From: an uncultured Dehalococcoidia bacterium | GTDB lineage: Bacteria; Chloroflexota; Dehalococcoidia; Lucifugimonadales; UBA3495 | NCBI GenBank assembly: GCA_951812535.1 | Contig: CATOSK010000001.1 | Coordinates: forward strand, 1-64,000 | DNA length: 64,000 bases | Reading direction: 5' to 3' | Shown here: in pieces, positions 33,540-42,807 of the stretch | How positions within the stretch are numbered: position 1 is the first letter of the stretch | How the letters are laid out: the number at the start of each line of letters is the position of its first letter | The notes under the pieces: model-generated | The model's database searches: none | Told to the model about the DNA's origin: nothing | The model's input: the letters and a program-made list of their open reading frames with translations, nothing else | Program-made: the position numbers and the translations under genes

Positions 33540-34366
33540 TCAATCACCTCCCTTGCCACCCAGGAGTTTCCGGTGGGGCGACAGTTTTTCCCGGTAGCTG
33601 GCCCCCTCGATGACGATCTGGTAGCTGGCATTGGCCAAGCGGTCCAGGGCGCTGTTCCCGAGGATGGGATCGTCGAAAAGGCTGAGCCATTCCTCCACGG
33701 CTCGGTTGCTGGTAATGATGAAGCTGGAGACCCTATGTCTGCCGATGATCAGTTCGTAGAGGTCGGCCGACTGTTGGGCTGAGAGGCGGTGGAGGCCCAG
33801 GTAGTCCAGGATCAAGAGATCCGGGGAGAGAAAGGATCGGAAGGTCCGGTCTACCGACGGTCTACCGAGTTGTCGACCCGGCCCTGGGTCATGGCCCTGA
33901 AGAAATCAGAAGAAATCATCGGCGTGGAGGAAGCGGACGGTATGTCCGGCGCGTAGGGCGGTGTAGCCGAGGGCCTGGGCGAGGAAGGTCTTGCCCACAC
34001 CGGCGGGCCCCACCAGCAGGACGTGCTCATGCTTGCTCAGGAACTCCAGGGAGAAGACGGCATCCAGCCGGCAGTCCTCCAGTCGAAGTCCTCCAGTCGA
34101 AGTCCTCCAGCCGAAGTCCTCCAGCCGGCAGGCCTCCTGGAATCTGCTGGAATCCGGCGGCCCTGAGTCGCAGTTCCACGCGCCGGTGGGCCCGTCGGTT
34201 GACCTCGTCGGAGAGGATGATCTCCAGGGGAGAGGATGATCTCCAGGAAGGAAGCGTAGTCCAGTTGCTCCCTGCGGGCCAGGGCGATGGGTTCGGTCAG
34301 GGTGTCAGCCCTGGCGCCCAGCTTGAGTTGCTTGAGCAGGGGTGTGAGTTCGGTGGTCATGGTCAT
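33540..34366 (-). pseudogene. istB: IS21 helper ATPase IstB, inactivated
   Basis: The start reads TELTPLLKQLKLGARADTLT. A 19-bp duplication (34210-34247), a 14-bp unit repeated four times (34073-34127) and 10-11-bp duplications at 34136, 33899 and 33847 break the frame. Between them the Walker A site GPAGVGKTFLAQALGYTALR survives near 33990. The C-terminal part (LILDYLGLHRLSAQQSADLY, SSFIITSNRAVEEW, NSALDRLANASYQIVIEGAS) is in another frame. IstB assists the IstA transposase by ATP-dependent target selection; this copy is dead. Confidence 0.88.
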
Positions 34367-34541
34367 GTCGGTCTCCTTAAGCCGTACGGCGGTAGTGGTT
34401 GGTTTGGGAAAAGACGGAGCCTGGCCTGGCGAAGCGGCCTTCGGGCAGGGGTTCGGGTGCCTGGGCCGTGGTCTCCACCTCCAGGGCCTGCACCAGGATG
34501 CGCTCCAGGCGCCTGACGTCCCTGACGTCGATGAGGTGGAC

Positions 34542-36050
34542 CTACAGGGCCCGGCGGCAGGCGGCGTCGAGGCGGAGGGGAGTGTAGCGCTCCCCCAGGC
34601 GCAGCAGCTTAAGCCCCTGCCTGACCTTGGCCCAGGGCAGGGGGCCGTTGAAGAGGCGCTCGGCGAACTCAGCCACGGCGGGAGCCAGTTCGGTGGCCTT
34701 GGCCTTGATGCCGTCGGGCGCCCTGGTGGTGTAGGCGGAAAGTTCGGCGGGGTAGTTTCGGCGGGGTATTTCGGCGGGGTAGTCCTGGGTGTCGGTGGCG
34801 CGGCGGCCCCGGGGCTGGCGGAGGTGGGTCTTGATCAATTGGCCTCGGTGGTAGATGCGCACCAGCTTGCTGTCCACCCTGGCCTCGAGCTTCTGGCCTG
34901 GGGGACACCGGGAGGAGGGCACCGAGTACAGGGCCTGCAGGCACTGGATGTGATGGTGCTGGTGGCCTTGGCATTGCGCCAGGGCATTGCGCCAGGGCAT
35001 TGCGCCAGTCGGCGATCTCGTAGAGCTGGCCGTCCCACGGGAGCAGGGACTGGCGCTCCTCGTCCTGGAAGACCACCAGGGGCTGCCTGAGGGTGGTGCC
35101 GTGGATCCGCAGTCCCGCCCGCAGTCCCGCCACCTGGGAGCACCACCGCTGGGCCTGCATCCGTACGTCGGCCAGGTCCTGGAACTCGCCTCCCTTGTGG
35201 AACTCGCCTCCCTTGAAGAAGCGCTCCCAGGCGTGGGGGACGCGCCTTTCCACTTTGGGCTTGTCCTTGGGATGACGGACCCGGGCCGCATCGGCAATGA
35301 AGCCCCGGCGCTGGGAGTATTCCAGGAAGCCCCGGGTGAAGACGGGATACAGGGGGTCTGCCGTGGCCACCGCGGGAGGGAAGCTGTCGATGACCAGGTA
35401 CCGATGACCAGGTACCTGGGGATGCCGCCGAAGTAAGCCCAGGCCGACTCCAGGCCGGCGATGACGTCCTCCAGCTTCTGGTTGAAGATGGGCCAGAGGA
35501 AGCTGTGCCTGGAGTAGCCCAGCACCAGGATCAGGGCCCATAGCGCGCGGCGGCGGCCGGTCTCGGGGTCGTGGATCAGGGCCAGGCGGCCGAAATCCAT
35601 CTCCGCCACCTCGCCAGGCGGCGTCTCTTCCATCCGCACCGTGGACCGGCGCGGCCTTTGCCACTGGCGTCGCTCAATGAAACGCCGGACCGACTGGCAG
35701 GTCACCGGACAACCCCGGGCCAGCAGCAACTCGTGGATACGGGTCACCTGTAGCCGGTCGCCGGTGATCCACCGGTAGATCTGGTCGGCCCACCGGGCCA
35801 GCAGCTCCTCGGTGGGCGTCTCCGCCTGCCTCGGCCCCGACTGGCCCATGGCCGCCAGCCGGCTCAACTGGTCGTCGGTCGGAGCGGGGCCGTCCCGGGC
35901 AATGCCCTCCGCCTTGGCGGCGCTCAGGTACTTCCGAACCGTGTTCCGCGATACACCGGTCCCTGATGCAATTTGGCGGTACCCCTCGCCTGCTTGCCAG
36001 CGCCGGATGATTTCCTGTATCTCCACTCTGGTAACCTCCCAGTACGCCAT
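34542..36050 (-). pseudogene. istA: IS21 transposase IstA, inactivated
   Basis: The N-terminus has an HTH (RRWQAGEGYRQIASGTGVSR, NTVRKYLSAAKAEG), followed by an rve-type catalytic core starting EVAEMDFGRLALI (first Asp) and SWSRHSFLWPIF-like sequence. After YFGGIPRYLVI a 14-bp duplication (35388-35415) shifts the frame and the protein continues as DSFPPAVATADPLYPVFTRG in another. Further duplications: 18 bp at 35180, 12 bp at 35107, 13 bp x3 at 34971, 13-14 bp x3 at 34743, 9 bp at 34512. Some are in frame and some not. Confidence 0.9.
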
Positions 36051-36381
36051 CGCTGCACCTCACTTCAGAAGTGCCCCAATGGTCGCCGATTGGCTCCCAG
36101 GGTGGGTCAATGACCCTGTCAATCAGGGGGGCAATGACCTTGTCAATTTTCCATGTTTACTGGGTCAATGATCTTGTACATTCACAAAGGACTCCGTCCT
36201 TCAGCCTGCGCAGCAGATACACGGAGACCTCGACCCCGTCATCCTCGTCCAGGTGCGCCAGAATGCAGTCCAGGCACTGAATGTAGGTCACTCCGGCGAC
36301 GTGCATCACCACCGCCTGCTCCTTGGACAGGGTCTTCAGGCAGTTGTGCAGGAGGTGCGGGCAGGATTGGTCATGCTTGTT

Positions 36382-36869
36382 TCAGGCTCGTCCCGGCGGC
36401 AGCATCAAAAGCACCCGTCCCTCCGCAACCGCTTCGTGCAGCCGTGGGGTCAAACCGTCGCTGACCGTCGAGTTATCCGGCAGCACCATATTGGCCGGGA
36501 ACTCGTGCTCCAGGGTGGTGATTCCTGCCTCGAGGGCCTCTACCCTGGCCTTGATCACCAGAAGCAGGGCCGCCCCATCGTTGCCGCTCCGCTTGTTCGT
36601 AGGCCTTCTACTGGGCCTCAGGGTTGCGTTCCCGCTGTCGAGTGCCGCCGTGGGCGGCATTCTGCCGGTAGAAGTGAAACTCCTCGAGGAGGAGAAGGGG
36701 GAGCACCAGGCGGACCTGGAACTGGTTGACCCGGAAGCCCATGATGCCCCTCCCGCCCTCCCAGCGGTAGAAGAATTGGTCAGCGCCGTATCGGCGGGGG
36801 ACCTGCTCGATTTCCCCAGGACCTCTCGGGACTGACGGTGGTCTTGGAGGCGTAGCGCTGGTTGCTCAT
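36382..36869 (-). pseudogene. Remnant of a conserved mobile-element protein of unknown function
   Basis: From ATG 36869 it reads MSNQRYASKTTVSPERS, then (other frame) RRYGADQFFYRWEGGRGIMG, FRVNQFQVRLVLPL, a TAG, KAYEQAERQRW and finally ALLLVIKARVEALEAGITTL, EHEFPANMVLPDNSTV. This order matches a family I know from phages and mobile elements (YGADQF..., QRWRALLLVIKAKLEAVE...), function unknown. At least two frameshifts and a stop are present. Confidence 0.65.
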
Positions 36870-37084
36870 AGGACCGCCGGGTCAAGTGCTCATGGCTAAG
36901 CTCCTTCCCCCTGGCGAACATCGACTGGGGATTCTCTGGGAAGCTTTTCAGCCCCCTGCTGTGTCTGGGCAATGGTCGGGTCCTCGGTGTCCTGCACCGG
37001 GCTGAAGGGGTGAGCCAGCGGCGGGGGCTCACCCCTTCCCTAAAATTGAAAATCCCCCGCGGCTGGTGTACCGGAGGGATTCTA

Positions 37085-37309
37085 AGCTGGACTTTGTACA
37101 GAACGCAGAGCAGGGATAGACACGGGACGAGTTGATTGGAAACCCCGTTCCCATGAGCGCTCGGCCGCCTGCGAATCACCTTTGAGGGTTTTTCTGAGGG
37201 TTTTTCAACGTCAGTGCCGCACCCCGACATTGAAAAAGTCTCTGCTGCGTTTCATGCTGGATTTCATGACCTTCCAGCATCCGATGCTCAAATTGTACAA
37301 AGTCCAGCT
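37085..37309. mobile_element. 225-bp MITE-like element with AGCTGGACTTTGTACA ends
   Basis: AGCTGGACTTTGTACA (37085-37100) and its exact inverse TGTACAAAGTCCAGCT (37294-37309) bound 193 non-coding bases. Inside is a 12-bp tandem duplication (TGAGGGTTTTTC, 37183-37206). It directly abuts the next MITE at 37311. The source family is unknown. Confidence 0.65.
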
Positions 37310-37310
37310 A

Positions 37311-37455
37311 AGTAACTATCTGAAAACTGTTCGCCCTCCTCCCGTCATTCCCGCGCAGAGCCTGCCCCCGCGTAGGCGGGGGCAGGAATCCAGGTTCCCT
37401 TCATCCCCATTTCGCCCTTTTCGGCCTCCGAAATGTGCGTTTTGAGATAGTTACT
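37311..37455. mobile_element. MITE, AGTAACTATCTCAAAAC family (copy 3)
   Basis: AGTAACTATCTGAAAAC (37311-37327) pairs with GTTTTGAGATAGTTACT (37439-37455). The interior holds GCCTGCCCCCGCGTAGGCGG, the enlarged palindrome also seen in copy 1. It lies just beyond the end of the excisionase-like gene. Confidence 0.75.
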
Positions 37456-37476
37456 AAATACTTCTTTGTGGGTTTA

Positions 37477-37692
37477 TCAAGTCGACTTTGTTAGTTTGTT
37501 CCCCCGTCCGCCAACGCTGCGGGGTGTCGTCATGTAATCCACCAACTCGTCTTCGGCAACAAACGTCTGACCGCCTCCGCGGCCGTATCCCTTCATCCGC
37601 CCGTGGGGTTGGATCCGTCTTTGGTGAATCCAAGAACGGAGGGTGTTGTACTTGATGGCGTTTTTGCTGACCGCCGTTGGCACGTCGATCAT
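37477..37692 (-). CDS. Excisionase-like HTH protein next to tRNA-Met
   Basis: 71 residues: IDVPTAVSKNAIKYNTLRSW, then IHQRRIQPHGRMKGYGRGGG and QTFVAEDELVDYM. This is the layout of MerR/Xis-type winged HTH proteins, a helix-turn-helix, a wing and a closing VxxxELxxY helix. The frame is open further upstream to an ATG at 37888 apart from two TAG codons, both where CAG (Gln) would fit, so a longer ancestral protein of ~137 codons is likely. Its place beside a tRNA gene suits a recombination directionality factor of an integrated element, but no integrase remains. Confidence 0.6.
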   Translation of the reverse strand: MIDVPTAVSKNAIKYNTLRSWIHQRRIQPHGRMKGYGRGGGQTFVAEDELVDYMTTPRSVGGRGNKLTKST

Positions 37693-37910
37693 TCCGGGCG
37701 GGAGCTCGTTGAAGATGCGTTCCTACTCCGTTTCGGTGACCATGTCGGGTTCTTTCCTCGCCTCCGCTTCCTCCTACAGCGCCGCTTTCAACTCGTCCTC
37801 GCTGGCTCCTGCCAAAAGGGCCGTCCTGGCGGCTTCCCGCCACCGCTCTCGCGCCGTCGGGGTTTCGACCCTTGACTTCGCCGCCATGCCGCCACCATCC
37901 TTGAAACCGT

Positions 37911-37985
37911 TGGTGGCAACGACTGGGCTCGAACCAGTGACCTAGCGCTTATGAAGCGCCCGCTCTGCCGCTGAGCTACGTTGCC
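37911..37985 (-). tRNA. tRNA-Met (CAT)
   Basis: 75 nt with encoded CCA. The acceptor stem GGCAACG/CGTTGCC pairs fully, the anticodon loop TTCATAA carries CAT, and the T arm contains GGTTCGAGCC. Initiator, elongator or Ile2 identity cannot be fixed from this alone; the fully paired first base pair (G-C) argues against an initiator. It forms the right border of the accessory island, a typical integration site. Confidence 0.93.
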
Positions 37986-38084
37986 ACCTGAAGCGCCCCG
38001 GCCAGCCGCCAGGCCACGCTTGCACCGGTAAATGTTAAGTCCGGCCAAACGCCGGTGTCAATTGCCGCCAAAGAGGGAATCAAC

Positions 38085-38432
38085 GTGATTGAAGACGAAC
38101 TCTCCCAACTTGCCGGGGAATTGAGGCATGTCCTGGCTGAGAAGGCGAGAAGGGTCCGGACCTTTCCCGCCTTCTTGGGAATGGCGACCATTCAGGCCAT
38201 CGAGCTGGAGCTGGACGTGCCTGTTCCGGTGGGCCGGGGTTGTGTTGTGGTGACCCCGGAAGGAGCCATATGCAGCTTGGACCTGGTGGGGATTCTAGGC
38301 GCCGAGGGGGCAGTCGGGGAGGAGTTTGTTGAGGAGTTGACGGAACTGCAGTTGCCTGCTGAGGAGTACGTGATCTACGCCCGGGCGGCCATCAAACTGC
38401 TGGATGAGGCGATGGGAGCCGGCGGTGCTTGA
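38085..38432 (+). CDS. Conserved-looking hypothetical protein
   Basis: About 115 residues, acidic, with a helical N-terminus (LAGELRHVLAEKARRVRTFP), a middle strand-rich part (IELELDVPVPVGRGCVVVTP) and a helical end. GTG 38085 is preferred because GAGGG lies just upstream; GTG 38055 is possible. No family recognised. It converges on moaC across a 14-base gap. Confidence 0.55.
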   Translation: MIEDELSQLAGELRHVLAEKARRVRTFPAFLGMATIQAIELELDVPVPVGRGCVVVTPEGAICSLDLVGILGAEGAVGEEFVEELTELQLPAEEYVIYARAAIKLLDEAMGAGGA

Positions 38433-38446
38433 CTGATCTGCCGGCG

Positions 38447-38950
38447 TCAGCCGTCGAGGTCGATGTCCCCGCTCTGGCCGCCCCGTTTCTGGACCACTCG
38501 GATAGCATCGATCTGCATTCCCCGGTCGACGGCCTTGCACATGTCATAGACGGTAAGGGCGGCTACGGAAGCGGCGGTCAGGGCTTCCATTTCGACCCCG
38601 GTCTTGGCCGAGGTGCGGGCCATGGCGGTGATGCCCACGCTGGAGTCGTCCTCGTTGAGTTCCAACTCCACATCCACCTTGTTGAGGGGCAGCGGGTGGC
38701 ACAGCGGAATGAGTTGGGAGGTCTGCTTGGCACCCATGATACCCGCAAGTTGCGCGATGGTCAGGACGTCCCCTTTCTTCATCAGCCCTTCCCGGATGAG
38801 GCGGAGGGTTTCCGGCTGCATCAGCACCCTTCCCCGCGCTACGGCTTCCCGCTGGGTTATCGGCTTGTCTCCCACGTCCACCATGCTGACCCGGCCCTGG
38901 TCGTCGAGATGGCTCAAGGAATCGCCGCGTCGGAAGTCTGGGCTGGTCAT
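38447..38950 (-). CDS. moaC: Cyclic pyranopterin monophosphate synthase
   Basis: Converts the MoaA product to cPMP in molybdenum cofactor synthesis (cytoplasm). Conserved parts are [16 protein letters not shown], the IPLCHPLPL active-site segment, and the [26 protein letters not shown] signature with catalytic Lys. Its 167 residues match the family. The start overlaps the end of rnhA by ATGA; moaA lies one gene upstream on the same strand. Confidence 0.96.
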   Translation of the reverse strand: MTSPDFRRGDSLSHLDDQGRVSMVDVGDKPITQREAVARGRVLMQPETLRLIREGLMKKGDVLTIAQLAGIMGAKQTSQLIPLCHPLPLNKVDVELELNEDDSSVGITAMARTSAKTGVEMEALTAASVAALTVYDMCKAVDRGMQIDAIRVVQKRGGQSGDIDLDG

Positions 38951-39540
38951 GGCTTTTTCCTCCTCGTCGTCCTGGGGGACTGGCGGGTTCTCGAGCTGGG
39001 GGAGTTACTGTTAGGGGAAGGCCCGTTGGCCGATGGCTTGCCGCCGCGGACGGAGCCTCGCTGTGCCGAGGTTGTGCGGCTCCCGCGCCGGTAGCGGTGG
39101 TGGGAATCCTGGGTCTCGAACAGTCCGGCTTCCATGTTGGCCACCCGGCCGGCAATTTCGCTGGCGGGATGTTCCCGGCGGCTCCTGACCCACCACCATC
39201 TGACGTCCCGAACAGACCGGAGACCGGCCAGTTCCTCCCACAAGTCCCGGTTGGCTTTGGCGTCGCGGCCCCGCAGCACCGCATCCACCAACTGCTTGTT
39301 TTCGGAATGGATGGTGAGGGGAAGGCCCTCAGGAGCGGTCTCCAGCGCCCTGATGACCGCCGTGAGTTCCATCCGATTGCCGGTGGTGCGCCGGTCGCTG
39401 CCGGAGATGATGCGGCGCTTGCCGTCCTCCAGGAACACCGCTGCCCAGCCGCCCCGGCCGGAGCGGCCCTGGCAGGCGCCATCCGTGAAAACTTGAAGGG
39501 ACTCGCCGGAGTCCGCGGTCTGCTGGTTTTCCTGCATCAT
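38947..39540 (-). CDS. rnhA: Ribonuclease HI with a basic C-terminal tail
   Basis: Cleaves RNA in RNA-DNA hybrids. Catalytic residues are seen as FTDGACQG (Asp) and [13 protein letters not shown] (Glu). The third acidic position, usually DSxY, reads [10 protein letters not shown] (Asp to Glu), a notable change. The last ~50 residues are Ser/Arg/Lys-rich ([20 protein letters not shown]...), low-complexity and probably disordered, making the protein longer (197) than E. coli RNase HI. It sits between moaA and moaC in one operon. Confidence 0.87.
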   Translation of the reverse strand: MMQENQQTADSGESLQVFTDGACQGRSGRGGWAAVFLEDGKRRIISGSDRRTTGNRMELTAVIRALETAPEGLPLTIHSENKQLVDAVLRGRDAKANRDLWEELAGLRSVRDVRWWWVRSRREHPASEIAGRVANMEAGLFETQDSHHRYRRGSRTTSAQRGSVRGGKPSANGPSPNSNSPSSRTRQSPRTTRRKKP

Positions 39541-39549
39541 CCGGGCCGG

Positions 39550-40575
39550 CTACCCGCCGATGCGGAACATCTCGACCTTGGCCTGCCGGTTTTGGACTGG
39601 TGCCAGATCGGTGCGTTCCTCAGAATACCGGTCGGTGCGCTGCCGCCAGATGCTGCTGATCAACTCTTCCATTTCCAGGTCGTCCGCCCCGTCACGCATT
39701 GGGTCCCGCAGGCTGATTCCCTCGGACGCGAACAGGCATGTGAAGACCTTCCCGTCGGTGGACAGCCGGGCCCTCGTGCAGTTCCCGCAGAAGGGTTTGG
39801 TAACTGAGGCTATCACCCCGATCTCCCCCTCGCCGTCCCGGTAGCGGTAGCGGTTGGCGACCTCGCCGACATAGTTTGGTTCCAGGGCCTCAAGGGGCAT
39901 TTCCCGGTCGATGCGGTCCACGATTTCATCTGCCGTCACCACCTCGTCCCACTTCCAGCCGTTCAGGTTGCCAACGTCCATGTATTCGATGTAGCGGACG
40001 ATGTGGCCGGTGCCCTTGAAGTAGCGCGCCAGATCCACGATGGTGTGCTCATTGACACCCTTCTGGACCACCGCGTTGATTTTCACCGGACCCAACCCGA
40101 CTTCGGAGGCGCGCTCGATACCCCACAGCACCCGTTCCGTGCCGAATCCCCTTCCGTTCATCTTCTTGAAAACATCGTCGTCGATGGAGTCCAGGCTGAC
40201 GGTGACGCGCTTGAGCCCGCCCTGGTGCAGCTTGCGGGCTTGCTGCGCGAGCAGATACCCGTTGGTGGTCAGGGTTATATCCAGCTCGCCCGCAGATGGG
40301 GATGGGATGTCCGCAAGCAGGGCGATTAGCTGGTCCAGATCAGTCCTCAGCAGGGGTTCCCCGCCAGTTATGCGAAACTTGTTCACGCCGAGCCCGGCGA
40401 AGATGGCGGCCAGCCGGCGAATTTCTTCAAAGGTCAGGAGTTCCTTTTTATCGAGGAATTGATAGCCTTCCCCAAAAATTTCCGCGGGCATGCAGTAGGG
40501 ACAACGGAAATTGCACCGGTCGGTGACCGATATCCGTAGGTCCTTGATTGGCCTTCCAAGCTGGTCAGCTAGCAT
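39550..40575 (-). CDS. moaA: GTP 3',8-cyclase (radical SAM)
   Basis: The first enzyme of molybdenum cofactor synthesis. The radical-SAM cluster motif CNFRCPYC (CxxxCxxC) is near residue 21. The second 4Fe-4S cluster is indicated by FCGNCTRARLSTDGKVFTC near residues 263-281, and the functionally important C-terminal Gly-Gly is present (RIGG). At 341 residues it is a normal MoaA. The 9-base gap to rnhA and overlap into moaC suggest a single transcript. Confidence 0.96.
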   Translation of the reverse strand: MLADQLGRPIKDLRISVTDRCNFRCPYCMPAEIFGEGYQFLDKKELLTFEEIRRLAAIFAGLGVNKFRITGGEPLLRTDLDQLIALLADIPSPSAGELDITLTTNGYLLAQQARKLHQGGLKRVTVSLDSIDDDVFKKMNGRGFGTERVLWGIERASEVGLGPVKINAVVQKGVNEHTIVDLARYFKGTGHIVRYIEYMDVGNLNGWKWDEVVTADEIVDRIDREMPLEALEPNYVGEVANRYRYRDGEGEIGVIASVTKPFCGNCTRARLSTDGKVFTCLFASEGISLRDPMRDGADDLEMEELISSIWRQRTDRYSEERTDLAPVQNRQAKVEMFRIGG

Positions 40576-40608
40576 AGCGGTACTGCGGGCGCGGTGAGGA
40601 AACGGGGA

Positions 40609-41232
40609 TTAATTCGCGTCTGACGTCTGGATTACCCTAGTGAGGAGCCCTCGCGCCCGTCCCAAGGCGTCAGACCGGTGGCTGATGGCGTTTTTCTCAG
40701 CCAGAGAGAGCTGGGCCATAGTCCGCTCAAAGGACGGGAGGAAGAAAACTGGGTCGAAGCCGAACCCCTGCGTGCCTGCCGGTTGGTATTCTATCATTCC
40801 GGCCACTGACCCCACCACAGAGCCAATCCTACCTCTGGGGCCTGCCAGGGCGATTACGCACTTGAATCGGGCGATGCGCCTTTCCCAGGAGACAGTTGCC
40901 AAGTTGTCCAGCAGCAGCAGAACGCGCTCATGGAAGGTGGTGCATCGCTCGCCGCCGTAGCGGGCGGTGTAGATACCGGGCTCCCGCCCCAGGGCCTCGA
41001 CCTCCAGCCCCGAGTCGTCGGACAGGGTCAGGAGTCCGCTCAACCGGGAGTAGTTGTCGGCCTTGAGCCAAGCGTTTTCCTCGAAGGAAGCACCGGTCTC
41101 CTCAACGTCCGTCTCAATCCCAACGTCCCCCAGGGAGAGCAATTCTACGGGCAGGTCTTTCAACAGGTCGCGGTACTCCACAATCTTTCCCTGGTTGTGG
41201 GTCGCGATCACCAACTGGGAAAAACCGGGCAT
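40609..41232 (-). CDS. rdgB: dITP/XTP pyrophosphatase (HAM1/RdgB family)
   Basis: Removes non-canonical purine nucleotides (dITP, XTP). Motifs include VIATHNQGKIVEY at the N-terminus, LSDDSGLEVEALGREPGIYT-ARYGG (metal-binding Asp), and GFGFDPVFFLP with the conserved SHRSDAL near the C-terminus. The 207-residue length fits. It lies 3 bases downstream of a class III CoA transferase gene on the same strand. Confidence 0.94.
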   Translation of the reverse strand: MPGFSQLVIATHNQGKIVEYRDLLKDLPVELLSLGDVGIETDVEETGASFEENAWLKADNYSRLSGLLTLSDDSGLEVEALGREPGIYTARYGGERCTTFHERVLLLLDNLATVSWERRIARFKCVIALAGPRGRIGSVVGSVAGMIEYQPAGTQGFGFDPVFFLPSFERTMAQLSLAEKNAISHRSDALGRARGLLTRVIQTSDAN

Positions 41233-41235
41233 GGG

Positions 41236-42486
41236 CTAGATCACCCCTCGCGCCCGGAGTGCCTCTATATCTTCCGGGGACATTCCCAGCCAGGACCCGT
41301 AAATCATGCTATTGTGCTCTCCCAGGGTGGGGCCGGCGTGTTCCACCCGCCCCGGCGTTTCGCTGAGTTTGGGGACAACCCCCAGCATTCGGGTCTGGCC
41401 CAACTCCGGGTCATCGACCTTGAGGATGTCATCTCTCCCGCGGTAGTGGGGGTCTTCGACAATTTGCCGGGTATTGTAAACCGGGCCGACGACACCACCC
41501 GAGGGCACCAGTTCTTCCATCGTCTGTTCCAGGGGACGCTCTTCGATCCAACCCTGTAGTTCCGCGTTCAAAGCCTCCTTGTTGTCCAGCCGGGATGCGT
41601 TGTCCGCGAACCGGGGATCATCAAGCAGTGCTTCCATCCCCATCGCCCGGGCCAGGGATTCCCAAGTGCTTTGTGATGTTGCGGACAGTCCCAGCCAGTG
41701 TCCGTCTCTGGTCTGAAACAGGCTTCGAGGCGCGGCGTCGGGGAAGTCGTTACCCACCCGTTCCCTCACGATGCCCAGCAAGTCGTACATGGTGATGTGG
41801 GGAATGCACATCCGGAAAAGAGGCTCGAACAGGCTGACGTCCACCACCTGTCCAGGGCCGGGCTCTCCTTTGCCGGGGCGCCCGAGTACATCTCGATGGT
41901 ACAGCGCCATCATGCCGGACATGGCCCCGAAGACTCCGGCTATTTCGTCAGCCAGCGGCACTGGCGGGAGTACCGGCGGCGTGTCCGGGAAGCCGGTCAT
42001 CCCGATGTATCCGCTCATGCACTCGGCAATGGTGCCGAACCCGGGACGATCTTTGTACGGGCCGGTCTGGCCAAAACCCGAATACCGGACCATCACCAGG
42101 CCCGGGTTGGCCTCGTGCAGGTCCTCCGGCCCCAGCCCCCAGCGTTCCATGGTCCCCGGACGGAACCCTTCAATCAGAAGATCGGCCCGGTTCGCCAGAT
42201 CCTTGAGCAGGGATCGTCCATCGGGACTGGAAAGGTCCAAGGTGACCGACTTCTTGTTCCTGGAATGGACCTTCCACCAGAGAGAAACACCGTTGTAGAA
42301 GGGGCCCCAGTTCCGTAGGGGGTCGCCGGTCCCAGGCCGTTCTATCTTGACGACCTCGGCCCCGAAGTCCGCCATCAAGCTGCTGGCCGTCCCTCCCGCG
42401 ACGATCACCGACAGGTCAAGCACCTTCATCCCCGTCAAGGGACCGCCAGTATTGCGGGTTTCGGTTTCGACGCTCACGAAAGCCAT
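41236..42486 (-). CDS. Class III CoA-transferase (CaiB/BaiF family)
   Basis: Transfers CoA between carboxylic acids. It begins near TGMKVLDLSVIVAGGTASSLMAD with GAEVVKIERPGTGD, the CoA-binding N-terminal hallmark, and has LLIEGFRPGTMERWGLG and FGTIAECMSGYIGMTG. From the internal Met at 42486 it is 416 residues; the frame stays open to an ATG at 42618, but those 44 residues are Arg/Ala-rich and not family-like. A second member lies at 43081 on the other strand beyond tRNA-Asp. Confidence 0.9.
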   Translation of the reverse strand: MAFVSVETETRNTGGPLTGMKVLDLSVIVAGGTASSLMADFGAEVVKIERPGTGDPLRNWGPFYNGVSLWWKVHSRNKKSVTLDLSSPDGRSLLKDLANRADLLIEGFRPGTMERWGLGPEDLHEANPGLVMVRYSGFGQTGPYKDRPGFGTIAECMSGYIGMTGFPDTPPVLPPVPLADEIAGVFGAMSGMMALYHRDVLGRPGKGEPGPGQVVDVSLFEPLFRMCIPHITMYDLLGIVRERVGNDFPDAAPRSLFQTRDGHWLGLSATSQSTWESLARAMGMEALLDDPRFADNASRLDNKEALNAELQGWIEERPLEQTMEELVPSGGVVGPVYNTRQIVEDPHYRGRDDILKVDDPELGQTRMLGVVPKLSETPGRVEHAGPTLGEHNSMIYGSWLGMSPEDIEALRARGVI

Positions 42487-42807
42487 TCTAACCGCCGCAT
42501 CCCGCCTTGGCCACACCGCGGGAGAAACTCGCAAAAGCACCTTCTCCCGTGTTGCTGACTTTTCTGCCGCCCGCCCCGAAGGCGCCGCCTGTGGGGAATG
42601 CTGCTTGGTGGGCTTCACCTGGAGCCGGTTTTTCCGGCATTCAAGTACTGGAACGACGCCCTGGAAAACTGGGAAGGAGGGGAATTTAAGGGCGGCAGGG
42701 CTTTGGAAGACCCTGCATAGCGACGGGTTGTATGCGACAGAGGGAGAGGAGACGATATGGATTCCTGTTGTGACGGAATGCCAATAGGAATCTGCCCGAT
42801 ACAGTAG

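Larger units (their letters stand above)
33443..36186 (-). mobile_element. IS21-family insertion sequence, inactivated
   Basis: Ends start TGT on both strands (33443 and 36186, ~18 of 26 matching inward) and are flanked by AAGGAC on each side (33437-33442 and 36187-36192), a 6-bp target duplication. Repeated TCAATGACCCTGTCAATC-like motifs near both ends resemble IS21 transposase binding sites. The element carries istA and istB on the minus strand, both broken by many short tandem duplications. Confidence 0.88.

Noticed and set aside
34073..34127. Four direct copies of a 14-bp unit, resembling a tiny CRISPR-like array
   Set aside because: The units are contiguous with no spacers, lie inside the istB gene and match the short tandem duplications elsewhere in the island; no cas genes are present.
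18198..37455. The whole island as an intact prophage or conjugative element
   Set aside because: No capsid, terminase, portal, relaxase or type IV secretion genes are present; only IS elements, remnants and small accessory genes.
29304..37765. In-frame TAG/TAA codons in the helicase, IS1182 and HTH frames as possible stop-codon recoding
   Set aside because: TAG and TAA end ordinary genes here (for example surE and holB), and these frames also carry other lesions, so decay is the simpler explanation.
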